Source: Parastagonospora avenae f. sp. tritici 18332-5
Taxonomy: Eukaryota > Ascomycota > Dothideomycetes > Pleosporales > Phaeosphaeriaceae
Assembly: GCA_022559985.1 (NCBI GenBank)
Contig: JAFJTR010000151.1
Span: 1-35,799 of the forward strand
Direction of reading: 5' to 3'
Length of the DNA stretch: 35,799 nt
Position 1 is the stretch's first letter, and each line of letters opens with the position of its first letter. A program made the translations under genes and the position numbers. The notes beneath the pieces were generated by a model. The model searched no databases, was not told the origin of the DNA, and saw only the letters and a list, made by a program, of their open reading frames with translations. This document shows positions 19,310-29,812 of this stretch, piece after piece.

Positions 19310-21758
19310 CACCCATTCTTGCTTCTCCTTCCCCAGGAAATATCAAATAAAACTTCCAAGTCGAAGTTACTCCAAGCCATCACATGGGGTTCCGTCTGGG
19401 GTTGCGAGTGAAGGAGGCCGAGTGAACCAATCGAAAAGTATACCGAGGCCTTGATATGGTTGGTCGGAGCCGGTAAGATTTCAGGAAACGTGTAAGAACG
19501 TGAAAATGGTCTTCATGTGAGCGCCTTATAGAGCCTATGAGGCAGCTCCATGGGGCCTCGGTTTAAGTTATGGCCGCGGCGCGCTAGCTAAGGATCAACA
19601 ATGCAGGATCAATTGAAGCGAAAGCTTAAATGGAAGAACGTCGTAGCGCTAAACCTCCACCATCCCCTTTTAATCCCAAGGAAATTATCTGAGTAGGTAC
19701 GTAACACACAGGATTGAAGTTGCTTTTCCTTTGTGTTGCGTACCAAATGAGTGCGATGGTTATGCTTTCCTATAGGAAAACTGTATAGACAATTAATGTA
19801 GCAGCGGTGATGTTGACTGAGGTGCTTTGATCATTCGGCGTCTCAATTTCACGGGTACCTACACTTGACAGCTGCACCCCGTGTTGATCTTTGTGTACCC
19901 CGCAATCTGGGCCCGCCTCATCCGCTAGATTTCCCCCGGATCCAGGGTCGGCCCAGAGAAGATCCGTTCAGCCCAAAAAGCAAATGCTCGCTTACCCTTG
20001 ATCAGCAGAACCAAGAACATTGCCGGCGAGTCTTCGGGATGATCGATTGGGCCAGGCCGGCAATCAATTCGAGTGACTTGTATTTTGGAAGTCAGATTCA
20101 GCTCGACTCCGCTGAACTGGTACTACCATCCATGTGCCCTAAATTGGTTTTCCTCTGGTCATGAGCAAAGTCACAGAGCAATCATGGATCACCGAGGATG
20201 TTCGGATGCCCAGATGCATGTACACTATCCTCAATGGAAGTGCGGACATAGTGCGTTCCTTGCCCCAAAACCACACACGGGGGGGGATTGTGTACTGCGG
20301 GAATGATGAAGTCCTTGACTTGGCTCTTGCATGAGAGGAACACTGGCGATCCTTTCCAGGGGTGTAGGGAAAGTACATCCCGCGATGTGTCAATCGTGTT
20401 CATGGATGCTGCGCCCCGAACAATCACAAGTTGCAAGGCGATTCCTTGGAAGATAAGCGTGAACGCGCGGAACGATGATGTGAGTAGAACGTGAAAGGAT
20501 GCAATGCATGGCCTGGCCGTTATGCACTCCACTTTTGAAAGTCCGAGTTGAATCAGCTCAAACGGCTTGCGATACTGGCTGAAAATCCATGATCATCGAG
20601 AATCTTGAAGGGGTAAAGGCGAGACGCACTGGAAGTTAAAGAAGTAAGCTCTCCGCCGCGCGTACAGCTCAAATTGTACAATTGCCCTTTGGCAATGACC
20701 TTGAAATAATACAGCAGCGCCACACATATATTAATGTGAGGATGTAGCACCGTCTCAAGGAGAAAAAAGAATAAATGGTCTCGATGACAGTATATTGAGA
20801 GGCGATCATTAGAGAGGCCGAGGATGGAAACCTTCAGGAAGGTGACGAACTCAAATTGGATACCTCACGAGAAATTGTATCCAACTACCTCCGATTTCAG
20901 CTGCGTGATCCAAGCATGTGCCTAGAGTGAATGGTGGCTGGCTGCTTCAAAGCAGGAGAACCTTGGTGTCACGCCCGAAAACACATCCTGAAGCATAATT
21001 TTTCTCTCGCGGCTCAGACTAGTCTCCGTGATCTAATTGATCCTCGAAGCCAATCTTGGGAGACGGAGACATAGATCTCTCGGACTCTAAACTGTCGACT
21101 CCGCTTAAAGATCACAGGTCAGCGATATCAGAGTTCATGACTCAATCTCGACATCGCATCTGACCGTATACTCGATCTAGCATTTGTGTAAAACCGAGCT
21201 GAGCGAAATCGCGCCGACATATTCTACGTGCTAAAGGTTCTCAAACATGCCTGGAAGCGAGTGTGATGGCGTAACCAGCGTAACATATTGGGGCATGTCG
21301 TCGCGAACGTCAAGAACCAGGACCTGTGAAAAGCAGGCAAAATGTGTCTATGATCTTTCCGGATGATTGCGCATTGGAGTGACGTGCTTGTGATGTATAA
21401 GATGAAGTTAAGAGAAAGACGCGATGGAGTGGTCAGCCGAGATACAGCGACGCTTAATTATGTCAGATCCTGGCCCGTTGGTCATCGCAATCTGAATGTG
21501 GCAATCGCCTAACCATGTGGAGACATGCTTCCTGTGAAAAATGTAACCTAGCCTTCGTTCCCCGCTCGCAACCAATCTGATCCCAGAGAGATTGCGTGCT
21601 CCGTTGCGTCTCCAAACCTGTAAAATCTCGGCATGATCTCAACCGTGCTGCATAAGCTTCCGCCATGAAAAGCTTCCACCCGCCCAGCCGGATGCTTCGT
21701 AGTCAGTCATCGCGACTCCAATCCGACAACTTAATAATTACTCAGCGTGCTCGAAGTC
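19310..21758. other. Intergenic, about 2.4 kb without a supportable gene
   Basis: The stretch separates the divergent lipase and amino-acid permease genes and must hold both promoters. Open frames are short (the largest are 116 codons at 20182-20532 minus and 99 codons at 19865-20164 plus), overlap one another on opposite strands and lack ATG-anchored signal peptides or known motifs. No inverted or direct repeat was noticed by eye. A decayed gene or a non-coding RNA cannot be excluded. Confidence 0.45.
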
Positions 21759-23391
21759 ATGGCGTCTGCAGACCCGGAGAAGGTCTCCCACGATAATGCG
21801 ACATCACCGGAGCCTCTTGACCATCTGCATGTGGTCAACGAAGACCGACTGCGCCGGTCGCTATCGGCGCGACAAGTCCAAATGATAGCCATTGGCGGTA
21901 CCATCGGGACTGGACTATTCCTTGGAACCGGAAAGGCTCTGGCGACAGGCGGACCTGCATCGCTACTGATTTGCTATGCCATAGTTGGTGCTATTGTCTT
22001 CATGACGATGCTGGCGCTAGGCGAGATGGCTGCTTTCGTACCAGTCGCCGGGTCGTTCTGCACGTTTGCTGGACGCTATGTCGACGACTCCTTTGGATTT
22101 GCATTGACTTGGAACTACTGGTTCAACGACGCGGTATCGACTGCAGCCGATCTGGTCGCACTTCAATTGCTCGTACAGTACTGGACGGACAGCTTCCCGT
22201 GGTATGCGCTCGGCATCATTGTCTGGGTGCTGATCGTCCTCGCCAACATCATCGATGTGCGCGCATACGGCGAGTTGGAGTACTGGCTGAGTCTGCTCAA
22301 AGTGGTGACTATCATCATCTTCATCATTCTCAGCATCGCAGTGAACGCCGGCGGGAACATTGGATATGGCTATATTGGCGGCAAATTCTGGACACAGGGC
22401 GATGCGCCATTTGTTGGGGGCATCGGCGGCTTCGCGTCTGTTTTTGTGACGGCCTCGTTCGCGTACGGCGGGACAGAGTCCATCGCCATTACAGCTGGAG
22501 AGACGCGCGACCCTGCGCGAGTACTCCCGCGGGTTGTGAAGAATGTCTTTTGGCGCATTTTGTTGTTCTACATCTTGTCCGCGCTTATGATCGGTCTCAA
22601 CATCCCATACGACTATCCTGGCCTCAGCACCAAGTCCAGCCGCACATCGCCTTTCACGATCGCTTTCCAAATGGCTGGTTCGAAAGCTGCAGGCTCTTTC
22701 GTCAATGCCGTCGTTCTGACCAGTGTTATTTCCGCTGGTGTGTATAACTTCCTTTGCATACTGAAGCAAGGCGACTAATAGGCATGTAGGTAACCATGCG
22801 CTCTACGCAGGATCTCGACTTCTGTTTACATTGGGCGCGAACGGCCATGCTCCCAAAGTCTTCACCAAGCTCACGCGATACCAAGTACCATGGGTCTCCG
22901 TCATGACTACAAGCTTGGTGTCGATTGTTTTGTTCTCACTCTCATTCGCAGGCTCCGGTCAGCTCTGGACATGGCTACAGAACATTGTAGGAGTCTCGAA
23001 TCAGCTGAGTTGGATTTGCATCGGCATCGCATCTCTTCGCTTCCGCGCCGGCCTCAAAGCGCAAGGTAAAGAACACCTCCTACCATTCGTCAACTGGACG
23101 TATCCATGGGGTCCATGGATCTGCATCGTGCTGAATATCTTCATTGTACTGGTGCAGGGCTGGTCGTCCTTTAGCCCGAGCTTTGGCGCTGTTGACTTTG
23201 TCAGCTTCTACCTCGAGCTGCCGGTGTTTATGCTCATGATCGTTGGGTGGAAATTACTCAAACGCACGAAGTTGCGCAAAGCGAGCGAGATGGATTTGGA
23301 GACGGATGTGTACACGAAGGAAGATATGGAGCCGGAGCAGAAAGGATGGAAAGGCACTGGAAAGAGGATCGGAACTTGGTTATGCTTCTAG
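21759..23391 (+). CDS. Amino-acid permease, yeast-type AAT/APC family
   Basis: Exons 21759-22737 and 22790-23391 are joined across a 52 bp intron (22738-22789; GTGTGT...TGTAG with CTAAT), giving 526 residues, typical for fungal amino-acid permeases. The N-terminal cytosolic tail leads to LRRSLSARQVQMIAIGGTIGTGLFLGTG, the family hallmark at TM1, whose GTIGTG backbone binds the substrate amino group in APC transporters. About 12 hydrophobic segments follow. FAYGGTESIAITAGET is the conserved TM6 region, and HALYAGSRLLFTLG spans the splice junction in TM8. The C-terminal tail is short and charged. The protein is a proton-coupled plasma-membrane uptake carrier, but substrate specificity is not readable. 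The start is the ATG four codons inside a longer non-ATG frame. Confidence 0.93.
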
Positions 23392-23563
23392 GCTTCGAAG
23401 TCTCGTCGTGACCTTGATATTACTACTGTTCTGCAATGCTGCAACACTATACATCATCATATGGGTACTCCTTCCTCACGCACATCTTGAGAAATATGGG
23501 GCTCTTCCGCTAGCGTCATCTTGCGCCTTACGGCATGTCGATTGGCGTAGACTCTCAAAAGCT

Positions 23564-23914
23564 GTCTAGGTGGGAAGTCGTTAATGCGCACCCTCATAAG
23601 GGGCTATCGCGCAACCCAATAAGCCCTTTTCACCAATTAGAGTCTTAATGTGGGCGAAAACCACGCCAAGATGAGCTGGATTTCTTGCTCATCAACTTCA
23701 ACGTTGATTTTGAGCAGACTTTTGCGTAGAAAGAGCCTTGAATCTTTTGCTCGTTGCAACCGCTGGCTTCAGATTTAATATGATCTTTGGTCTGTCTAAG
23801 AGAAGTTTTCAGAAGAAAAATCATTTTAACCCTGATAAAGATAGTGACTTTAAGGACTTATTAGGTGCGCGATAGCCCCTTATGAGGGTGCGCGTTAACG
23901 ACTCCCGTCCAGGT
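23564..23914. repeat. 8 bp target-site duplication flanking the MITE
   Basis: GTCTAGGT (23564-23571) and GTCCAGGT (23907-23914) flank the inverted-repeat element immediately on both sides and differ by one C/T transition. An 8 bp duplication is typical of hAT-superfamily insertions. Confidence 0.6.
23572..23906. mobile_element. 335 bp MITE-like element with about 56 bp terminal inverted repeats
   Basis: The left end (23572 to about 23628) and the reverse complement of the right end (about 23850-23906) match over about 56 bases with two one-base gaps and three substitutions, all transitions. The shared core includes GTCGTTAA, GCGCACCCTCATAAGGGG and CTATCGCGCA. The element starts GGGA at both ends and is flanked by an imperfect 8 bp duplication, pointing to a hAT-type non-autonomous element. 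The interior (about 220 bp) is AT-rich and has no coding frame. It lies about 180 bp downstream of the permease stop. Which transposase mobilised it cannot be told from this window, where no other copy was seen. Confidence 0.82.
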
Positions 23915-24623
23915 GCCGCTACCGAAACCGTTTCACTCGCCTTCTCAGAGTTAAGACGCGCATACTCAAGGATTTCAATTGATCAGCACGGAGATGTTTG
24001 CTACGCCTTTGCCTTCAGCCTCGCGACTGAGCAAACACCGAAGACACGCTGGCTCATACTGCGGGGAAAAAATAAGCCGATTCTGCCGTGCCGTAGTTAA
24101 CTTATACCGGTAAGCTTTGCTTCCACCAACTAGATCCTCTCTCCTTGTTACTGCCAAGCTATGACACCGCCCTTGCCAGCGTCTTCACCTTCTGTTTCAG
24201 TACTTGTTCTACCTCCCTGACTCATTCCTGTAGCGGCTGAGACTGAAGTCACACACACACACACACACACACATGGAGTCCGTGGACAGTATGACTGCTC
24301 GCATTGACGCCTGATTTCTCAGCAGAAGGATTACACGCCATGGCTGCGCAAACGTGAAAGTGCGAGCGCCGAAGTGACCATCGACTTCGTGAACAATGTC
24401 GCAAGTCTTTGACGTACCTGGAAAATCCGGTGGTTCTTATAAAATGGAGTGCTGCATGCAGATGAATACGTTCGACACTGATCCGAATACGATCGATACA
24501 TACCAAGTCGTTGAACAAATCTCAACGTGCCAAAGACATTGCGACTCTTCTCCATCCTTCAACTTTTTTCACTCTCCGTAGCACAGCCTCCGTATCGTAA
24601 CTTTTTGGTCCCGGAAAAGCAAG
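23915..24623. other. Intergenic, promoter side of the SRR1-domain gene
   Basis: About 700 bp without a supportable gene between the MITE and the SRR1-domain ORF. It contains the (CA)12 tract. Short frames on both strands lack family signal. Confidence 0.5.
24250..24273. repeat. (CA)12 microsatellite
   Basis: A perfect dinucleotide run of twelve CA units. It lies about 350 bp upstream of the SRR1-domain gene and is likely length-polymorphic between strains. Confidence 0.95.
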
Positions 24624-25382
24624 ATGCCGCATGCTACATCGGACATCACGTATCTATCTCAATCCAAGCCACGTCAACTAAGACGAAAAGCCAAGGTATC
24701 GTCCCACGAGCACACAAGACTGAGCAGAATTCTCGGAGAACTTCAGGATCTTTACATCGCATCTGAACAATGCCAAACCATCGCCCGGCAGCTCCGAGCC
24801 ATTTCACAACCTCGAACGGCGCCCATAACGACCATTGTCTCTCTAGGCCTGGGCAGTCTTTCTGTTACTAAGTGCGAGAGTCGGCGAATGAAGCAACTCG
24901 TCATCCTGATGGCGATTCGAGACATCTTGCACAGCATGCATGGATCACCGATCGAGATATATGCACAAGATCCATCATTTACTCGCGCGGACGAAACGTT
25001 TTTGACGAACCTGGGAATACGAATCTTACATACGTCTTCAGCTGAGTCTTTAGGAGAAGCGGTATCTGTGTTATCGCCTACGACCCTGGTCTATTCGCCC
25101 TTCCTCACACTTGAGGTGTATAAGCAGTTGTTAAACACGTCGCAAGCGCAAGTTCCGCTCATTTTTGGTGATGACTTTACTGCTTTATTGAAGAAGTGGC
25201 TAAGGCATAGTCCTGAACAGAAGGAAGTCGAGGCGTTGATGAAGTCGGGATTGGTTGGATATAAGAGAAGAGTGGTAGCTGGCAAAGGTTTTTGGGATGC
25301 TGAAGACGGAAGTTTTCCGATGGCAGTGTATGAAGTTCAAGGAGGGGATAATAAGGCAAAGCAGTTGAGAGCGAAGATCTGA
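24624..25382 (+). CDS. SRR1-domain protein
   Basis: A single-exon frame of 252 residues. After a basic N-terminus (KPRQLRRKAK), the SRR1-like domain spans about 65-215: IVSLGLGSLS, then a QLVILMAIRDIL helix, IEIYAQDPSFTRADETFLTNLGIRIL, and the strand/turn pair TLVYSPFL and PLIFGDDF. This order (GLGS, DP-F---D---L-LG, then a GN/GD-F motif) matches the SRR1-like domain named after Arabidopsis SRR1, a factor in clock and phytochrome signalling. In yeast and moulds the biochemical role is largely unknown. The usual length of fungal members is 250-350 residues, so this one looks complete. The ATG context is AAGATGCC. Confidence 0.8.
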   Translation: MPHATSDITYLSQSKPRQLRRKAKVSSHEHTRLSRILGELQDLYIASEQCQTIARQLRAISQPRTAPITTIVSLGLGSLSVTKCESRRMKQLVILMAIRDILHSMHGSPIEIYAQDPSFTRADETFLTNLGIRILHTSSAESLGEAVSVLSPTTLVYSPFLTLEVYKQLLNTSQAQVPLIFGDDFTALLKKWLRHSPEQKEVEALMKSGLVGYKRRVVAGKGFWDAEDGSFPMAVYEVQGGDNKAKQLRAKI

Positions 25383-25575
25383 AGTGCGCAAGTATCACAA
25401 AAGATCCGAGCCACACATTTGTATGTTGGGATTGCAATGGGCCGCTGTATTTCAAACGAACCTGTAATGCTATTTTGTTAAGCCGTGATCCTTTCAATAC
25501 TCCAAAGCCGAGAAGGTAATTTAATTACGTGACCCAAGATGTTCTCGCAATCAACACATACACGTCTCCGTGCAC

Positions 25576-26386
25576 TCAACCACGTCGACACGTACTTCCT
25601 CGCTTCTGCTTCTCTGGCAACGGTAGATCGCTGATCTCATCCAATGACAACTCTCCAGCTTTTGGGATAGTTTTCACAGTCCTGAGCCACTTCTCTACTG
25701 CCAGATCAACGGCGGCAAGCGTGCTAGACTCCAGCTCGCCATCAGCCACCTCTGAGCTTGTATGCACGTATCGGAAGAATGCCACGGTGAAATGTTGGAG
25801 TACATTGGCCATGGCAAGCCACACGACATCAGCGCTGACAGTAAGCCAAATGCCCCCTGCGCTGGTGTTGAGGTAGCCACTACACGCGAGCCAAATCGCA
25901 ATAATTCCGGAAATCAGAACCGGGGATTGGAGCAGAAGAGCAGTAGAGTTGGTACTGCGGAGGTGTTTGATGTACGCCTGCCATTTATTAGTTAAATTTT
26001 ATGATATCGACGGGATGACAACATACCCAGTGGCCCGAGAACTGAGTTTGAAACAGCAGCGCCAGTGCATCCAACGAGCATATATGCGCAAAGACCCGCT
26101 GAGGCCAAGGGCCTCAGAGCGTGTGGTCGGTGAGGTATTTGGCGACGAAGCATCCAACGCTGGCAGCGAAACACCTCACATCGTCGCCTGCTAATATGTG
26201 CTCGGCTCCAGGAGCCTGTACAGTACGTTTACGTCAGATCAGGGCGGCGAAGTTGACGCAAGCCCAAAGCGACAGGTCGAACGCAATCTCGTGTATATTG
26301 ATGGTACGAATCAAACTGGGTAACTGAAGTGCCAAGAGCATGCTTGCCCATAACGGAGAATTTGAGAGACGCAATGAGAGGACCAT
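25576..26386 (-). CDS. Polytopic membrane protein, family unknown, with two in-frame TGA codons or extra introns
   Basis: A clear intron (25978-26026; GTATGT...GGCAG with CTAAT) joins a last exon (25977-25576, 134 codons with stop) to an upstream frame running in phase to an ATG at 26386. The last exon encodes hydrophobic segments (SPVLISGIIAIWLACSG, GGIWLTVSADVVWLAMANV) and an acidic tail ending LPLPEKQKRG. The upstream frame (ALALLFQTQFSGHW, SVGCFVAKYLTD, LWACVNFAALI) reads as protein but holds TGA at 26234-26236 and 26114-26116. Candidate introns removing them, both multiples of three, are 26216-26257 (42 bp, weak) and 26099-26179 (81 bp, GTGAGG...CTCAG). So it is either a gene with three introns or one inactivated by two nonsense changes. 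I do not recognise the family. About 200-253 residues. Confidence 0.5.
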
Positions 26387-27260
26387 TGTGAATTAAAGTT
26401 GAGGGTATTCAACAACATGATTAATTTGCGCACCTAGTTGAGTGCAGGGACTTCGAGGAAGCGATGTGTGGTCTTCCGTCGTTGTTTGCGAGGCTTTTTA
26501 CTATGCTTGGCAAACCAGCAAGCACCGCTAATACAGTAACGGAGGTGAATGTTTGCGCTCTTTTACTACTGAGGAGAACACATTCGCAGACTAGTGAAAA
26601 GAATTTGTACCGCCAATTAGCCAAGTATCGCCAACGCGAAGAACCTGCTGGAAATGCGTCACAGACTCGATTAAGATAATGCCCTCGAGCTGCGTCACGG
26701 TCAGACTACCGATGACAGGTACTTTTTGCACAAGCAGGGTGTTGACACGGCAAAGGTATGGGGTTGAATCAAGTAACGGTCGTTGCAACGAGTTTGAGTA
26801 GATGATTGATTGATTAGAGGAGGTGGGCTGCAGCTCGCGTACGAACTGGATCCCACCCCACGGCACGGGCCACACACGTGGTCACGTGCTCGCCACGTAC
26901 GTACGGTGGCTCGAAACTAAGAGCAACCAACACAGGGCGAAATCCACAGGAATGCGAAGCAGGCGATGACCCAAGCGTACCGTACTGTATAAAGATTGAT
27001 TCATTTCGATTCTTCGTTTATGGCTATGTTGCTTCGTAGGATCTATTGTCACCGGGACGGGGTATATTGTTTTTTAACATGGTAAATATCCTTCATGTAC
27101 CACCTCTCATCACTATTACTGGGAAAACTGTGCTGAGTCCAGCAGCATGTTCCTCATCCGCATGTCCCCCCCCAATGTAAGAAAATTGTCTCAGGTCCAG
27201 TAAAGCCCCGGCGGTGATGATGATGATGATGGTGTTCGCTCGGACGGTTGGGTGGGTACT
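26387..27260. other. Intergenic, ambiguous frames and clustered E-boxes
   Basis: Minus-strand frames at 26591-26875 and 26421-26624 read as partly hydrophobic protein but have no ATG start and do not splice in phase with the membrane-protein gene downstream of them, so I do not call exons. The region contains the E-box cluster near 26880, a C8 run near 27165 and a (TGA)5 tract at 27215-27230. Confidence 0.4.
26875..26888. promoter_or_regulatory. Two adjacent CACGTG E-boxes
   Basis: CACGTG occurs at 26875-26880 and again at 26883-26888, 2 bp apart, followed by the near-palindrome CCACGTACGTACGGTGG (about 26893-26909). CACGTG is the core site for bHLH factors of the Pho4/Cbf1/SREBP kind. The cluster is about 490 bp upstream of the membrane-protein ATG (26386). 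Function is inferred from the motif only. Confidence 0.35.
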
Positions 27261-28119
27261 TCAGTACATGGGATCGCCAAAGGCATTGATCGAGGCTGTA
27301 CAGATGCCACCTTTGCAGTATCCAGACGGTGTTAACCATCCCCAAAGCTCTAGTTCTAATTAGTACGAGCTTATAGGATCGCAATGTGGGATCAGATTTA
27401 CCAACTGCATTTCCGTTTACAAAGATAGCCTCAGCTGCTCCAGCGAGGGTAGCAGAGCAAGCAGTAGTGCCCGTCAATTTATCGCACGTGATTTCGAAAG
27501 GCGCGGTCGCGTTGACAGTTGGATTTGCTGAGCCATAACAGTGACCGGCATCGCACCAGGCGCTGATGGTCGTCGCGGCAGAGTACTTGTCCCCGTCAAC
27601 CAACAGCGACTCGAGTGAGCCGGCCATAGTGATCGTACACTTGTGTTCCTCATTGCATATTCCAGACACTAGCAGCTGTTAGCGAAGTACTTCGATTAGT
27701 CCACAGCAAGGCACTGAGGACATACTTAAGCCATAGGCAGCGCCAAGGACACCAGAGACCGTCTTGTCGAGAACAGGAGGTAGCGCAGGAAGATTCTTGA
27801 GTGATAGCAGGCCAGTGCCCTGTATCGGGGCTGAGAAGGTACTAGGAAAAGCCGTGGCGTATGTACGCGTGTACTCGGGTGCCTTTGTAATAGAGGGTAT
27901 GGCCATAACGGATACTGGCGATGCGGAGCCTTTCCTACCGCCGAGAAGGCCACCTGGCTGACCGTCTAGCCCAAAAAAAGAGAGAACGCCAGGCAGTGAA
28001 TTGGGAGTCGGCATCGGGGTCGGCTTTGGGTTCACAGCAGCCGGGGCCTTTGGATGGCCAAACAAAGGCGCTGCTGTTGCGAGTCCGGTGGCCACGATGA
28101 AAGGAATGAAGAACTTCAT
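27261..28119 (-). CDS. Secreted protein with tandemly duplicated four-cysteine module
   Basis: Three exons, 28119-27726, 27668-27402 and 27349-27261, with introns 27669-27725 and 27350-27401 (both GT-AG with CTAAC/CTAAT), give 249 residues ending INAFGDPMY. A signal peptide (MKFFIPFIVATGLATA) is followed by a Pro/Gly-rich low-complexity region (to about 130). The C-terminal half has eight cysteines in two copies of one module. Module 1 (136-178) has C136, C142, C170 and C175. Module 2 (193-242) has C193, C202, C232 and C237. Both copies share the order C...C-[TS]-[IA]-T-[ML]-AG, a V[DN]G[DN] turn, an aromatic-C-x4-C and a following S-A/I-N. I do not recognise a named family. An effector, adhesin or cell-surface role is possible but unsupported. 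Without intron 2 the frame runs on into a His-rich tail encoded by the (TGA)n tract, so that intron matters. Confidence 0.75.
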
Positions 28120-29517
28120 AGTCAAGCGCTATATTGGTCGTGAAGAGGGGTAGTCGGGCAAGGAACGATACTGTTTTGTACAATGAACGGACGGGAAGCC
28201 GAGCGACCCAAGGGAAGTTGATGTTGTAATTGTCGAGGCTGCCCTCTTCCATATAGAGAGGCAAGGCTAGTCTATGTATAACATCCCACGGTATCGCTGC
28301 TTTGTTTCCGATCCTGAGGCTGGAAGCATGAGATCCCTGCATGTTGGGCTTCGATTCGTGCTGAGCACTGCTCGCCCATCCTTGTGTTATTGCAGCATGT
28401 CCCTGTCATTAGATCTAGCACGGGACCAAGCTTGCATCCGTTCAATGAGCTGGCAGCAAGCGAAGCAAAGTCAGGTGAGACCAAGAAATATGGCATGGTT
28501 CTCTGAAACACGCACCCGTCCAGAATCGCGATGAAAGACGCGACGACCGGCAATTACTCCTCAGCACAGGCCTATTTGGGACAACAGCCTTACGGAGTAG
28601 GAGATGTATTGAGTTAGGGTGTTCTAAAGATGCCATCGGTTAACGGCTGCTGGGGCTCAATCATGGAAGCAATTCGTACCTGGCTAGAACCCGTGGCCTC
28701 AGGGCCCCTGTGGCGTAGAAATATGCTTTACGAGGTCAAATTTCAAGTCGGATAAGGTTTGCTGTCATTCAGCAGGACGGAGATAAAAATGCCCGACAAG
28801 CACGGCAGGTGACGTCAAAAAGGCTAGACTTGCAGCCTCATTAAGCTAAAAGTAGCGGCAGCTGTGGGGCGCGATCCTCCCGACCATCGGGACCGGTGAG
28901 TCTAACCTTCTTACAATGATGATCGACGCGGATCGCAAACATCCCTTCCAAGGCTTCAGGCGACCGTTGCTCTCTGAAAGTAACATCACCATGTCTCCAT
29001 CTCATCGTCGCGAAACAGTTCCTTGGGTACAGCGATATCTTTGGCTTCAGGTATCAACGGCCGTAGCTCCGGAGCCCCTTAACTAAGTACAGCTTGCATC
29101 CAGCCTCCCGCTATACCCGAGTGTAGACAGCCTCAATGGGGCATAGCTGGACTCTTGTTTGAAGAGTAATCATTTCATCAGCAATGTGTGCCTGAAACTG
29201 CTCTCGACCGACTCTGGAGTCTCCCGAGCTTCCCCCTTCTCTGATAGGCTACTTGAGGAGCAACAATAGGTCCTTAAGGATTCGCGGCTCGAAACTCCGA
29301 AGGTCCTGCATGTCAAGTAGATATTGCGTTATTTCTAGTTGGCATTGTTGCTCGGACCGAACAATAACAGCCACGCCCAATTACCGGGCTGTCGGAGTAG
29401 GCTTGGTACTGGATTTGGAAATCCGATGCGCATGATCCTTTCGATTGACGCTGGGAAAGAGGGTTCAGTCAGACAACGGCGCGTTCCATTCCAACGGCAA
29501 CACTCCAAGGGAAGACC
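28120..29517. other. Intergenic, no supportable gene
   Basis: About 1.4 kb upstream of the secreted-protein gene. A TATA-like TCTATATGG on the minus strand at about 28251-28259 lies about 135 bp before that gene's ATG. Remaining frames (for example 28274-28534 plus, 28272-28553 minus) overlap on both strands and lack motifs. Confidence 0.45.
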
Positions 29518-29682
29518 ATGTCTGATCTGCCTCTTCGTATGGCCATGATCAAGAGACTCGCGTTCCTCTTGTGTCTTCTTGGACTATCATCAAAAGTTGA
29601 AGCATGCGTTGAACAGTGCCCACCCAGTCGTATAAACACTGTAGTAGCCCACTCGCATATCAACCTTGAGTATGAAGTGTGA
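29518..29682 (+). CDS. Very small secreted peptide candidate next to the UstYa-like gene
   Basis: ATG at 29518 opens a 54-codon frame. From the internal Met at 29539 or 29545 it reads MIKRLAFLLCLLGLSSKVEA, a good signal peptide (basic n-region, Leu-rich core, small residue at -1). It is followed by a short mature part with two cysteines (CVEQC), PPSR and an acidic end. A possible splice (29677-29719, 43 bp, GTGTGA...ATTAG) would extend it in phase to a stop at 29800 and add a dibasic run (FFKRRR). It lies tail-to-tail with the UstYa-like gene, 12-130 bp away. Short signal-peptide precursors beside UstYa proteins are the hallmark of dikaritin-type ribosomal peptides, but no repeated core is visible, so this could equally be chance. 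Not transcript-supported. Confidence 0.3.
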   Translation: MSDLPLRMAMIKRLAFLLCLLGLSSKVEACVEQCPPSRINTVVAHSHINLEYEV

Positions 29683-29812
29683 AACCCGATGTCATGATGA
29701 CTGCATATTGTGTAATTAGAATTCGAGTCTAGTGATTATGGGCAGAGCAGCGCGTGACTTCTTCAAACGTCGACGCCTATTCTTGTATCTGATGCCTTAA
29801 GCGAACAACAAC

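Noticed and set aside
20182..20532. A 116-codon minus-strand frame in the lipase/permease gap
   Set aside because: It overlaps + strand frames of similar size, shows no signal peptide, domain or splice partner, and was judged chance or decayed sequence.
26421..26875. Possible upstream exons of the membrane-protein gene (frames with LTVTQLEGIILI and VTVLAVLAGLPSIV)
   Set aside because: I could not join them to each other and to the downstream frame with in-phase GT-AG splice sites and an ATG start, so they stay unannotated.
27215..27230. (TGA)5 trinucleotide tract considered as a CRISPR-like or coding repeat
   Set aside because: It is a short simple-sequence tract in the 3' flank of the secreted-protein gene. 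There are no spacers and no coding role after splicing.
27154..27349. Apparent His-rich C-terminus (run of seven His) of the secreted protein
   Set aside because: It results from reading through an intron (27350-27401) and then a (TGA)n tract out of frame. Splicing gives a sensible cysteine-containing end and a stop at 27261.
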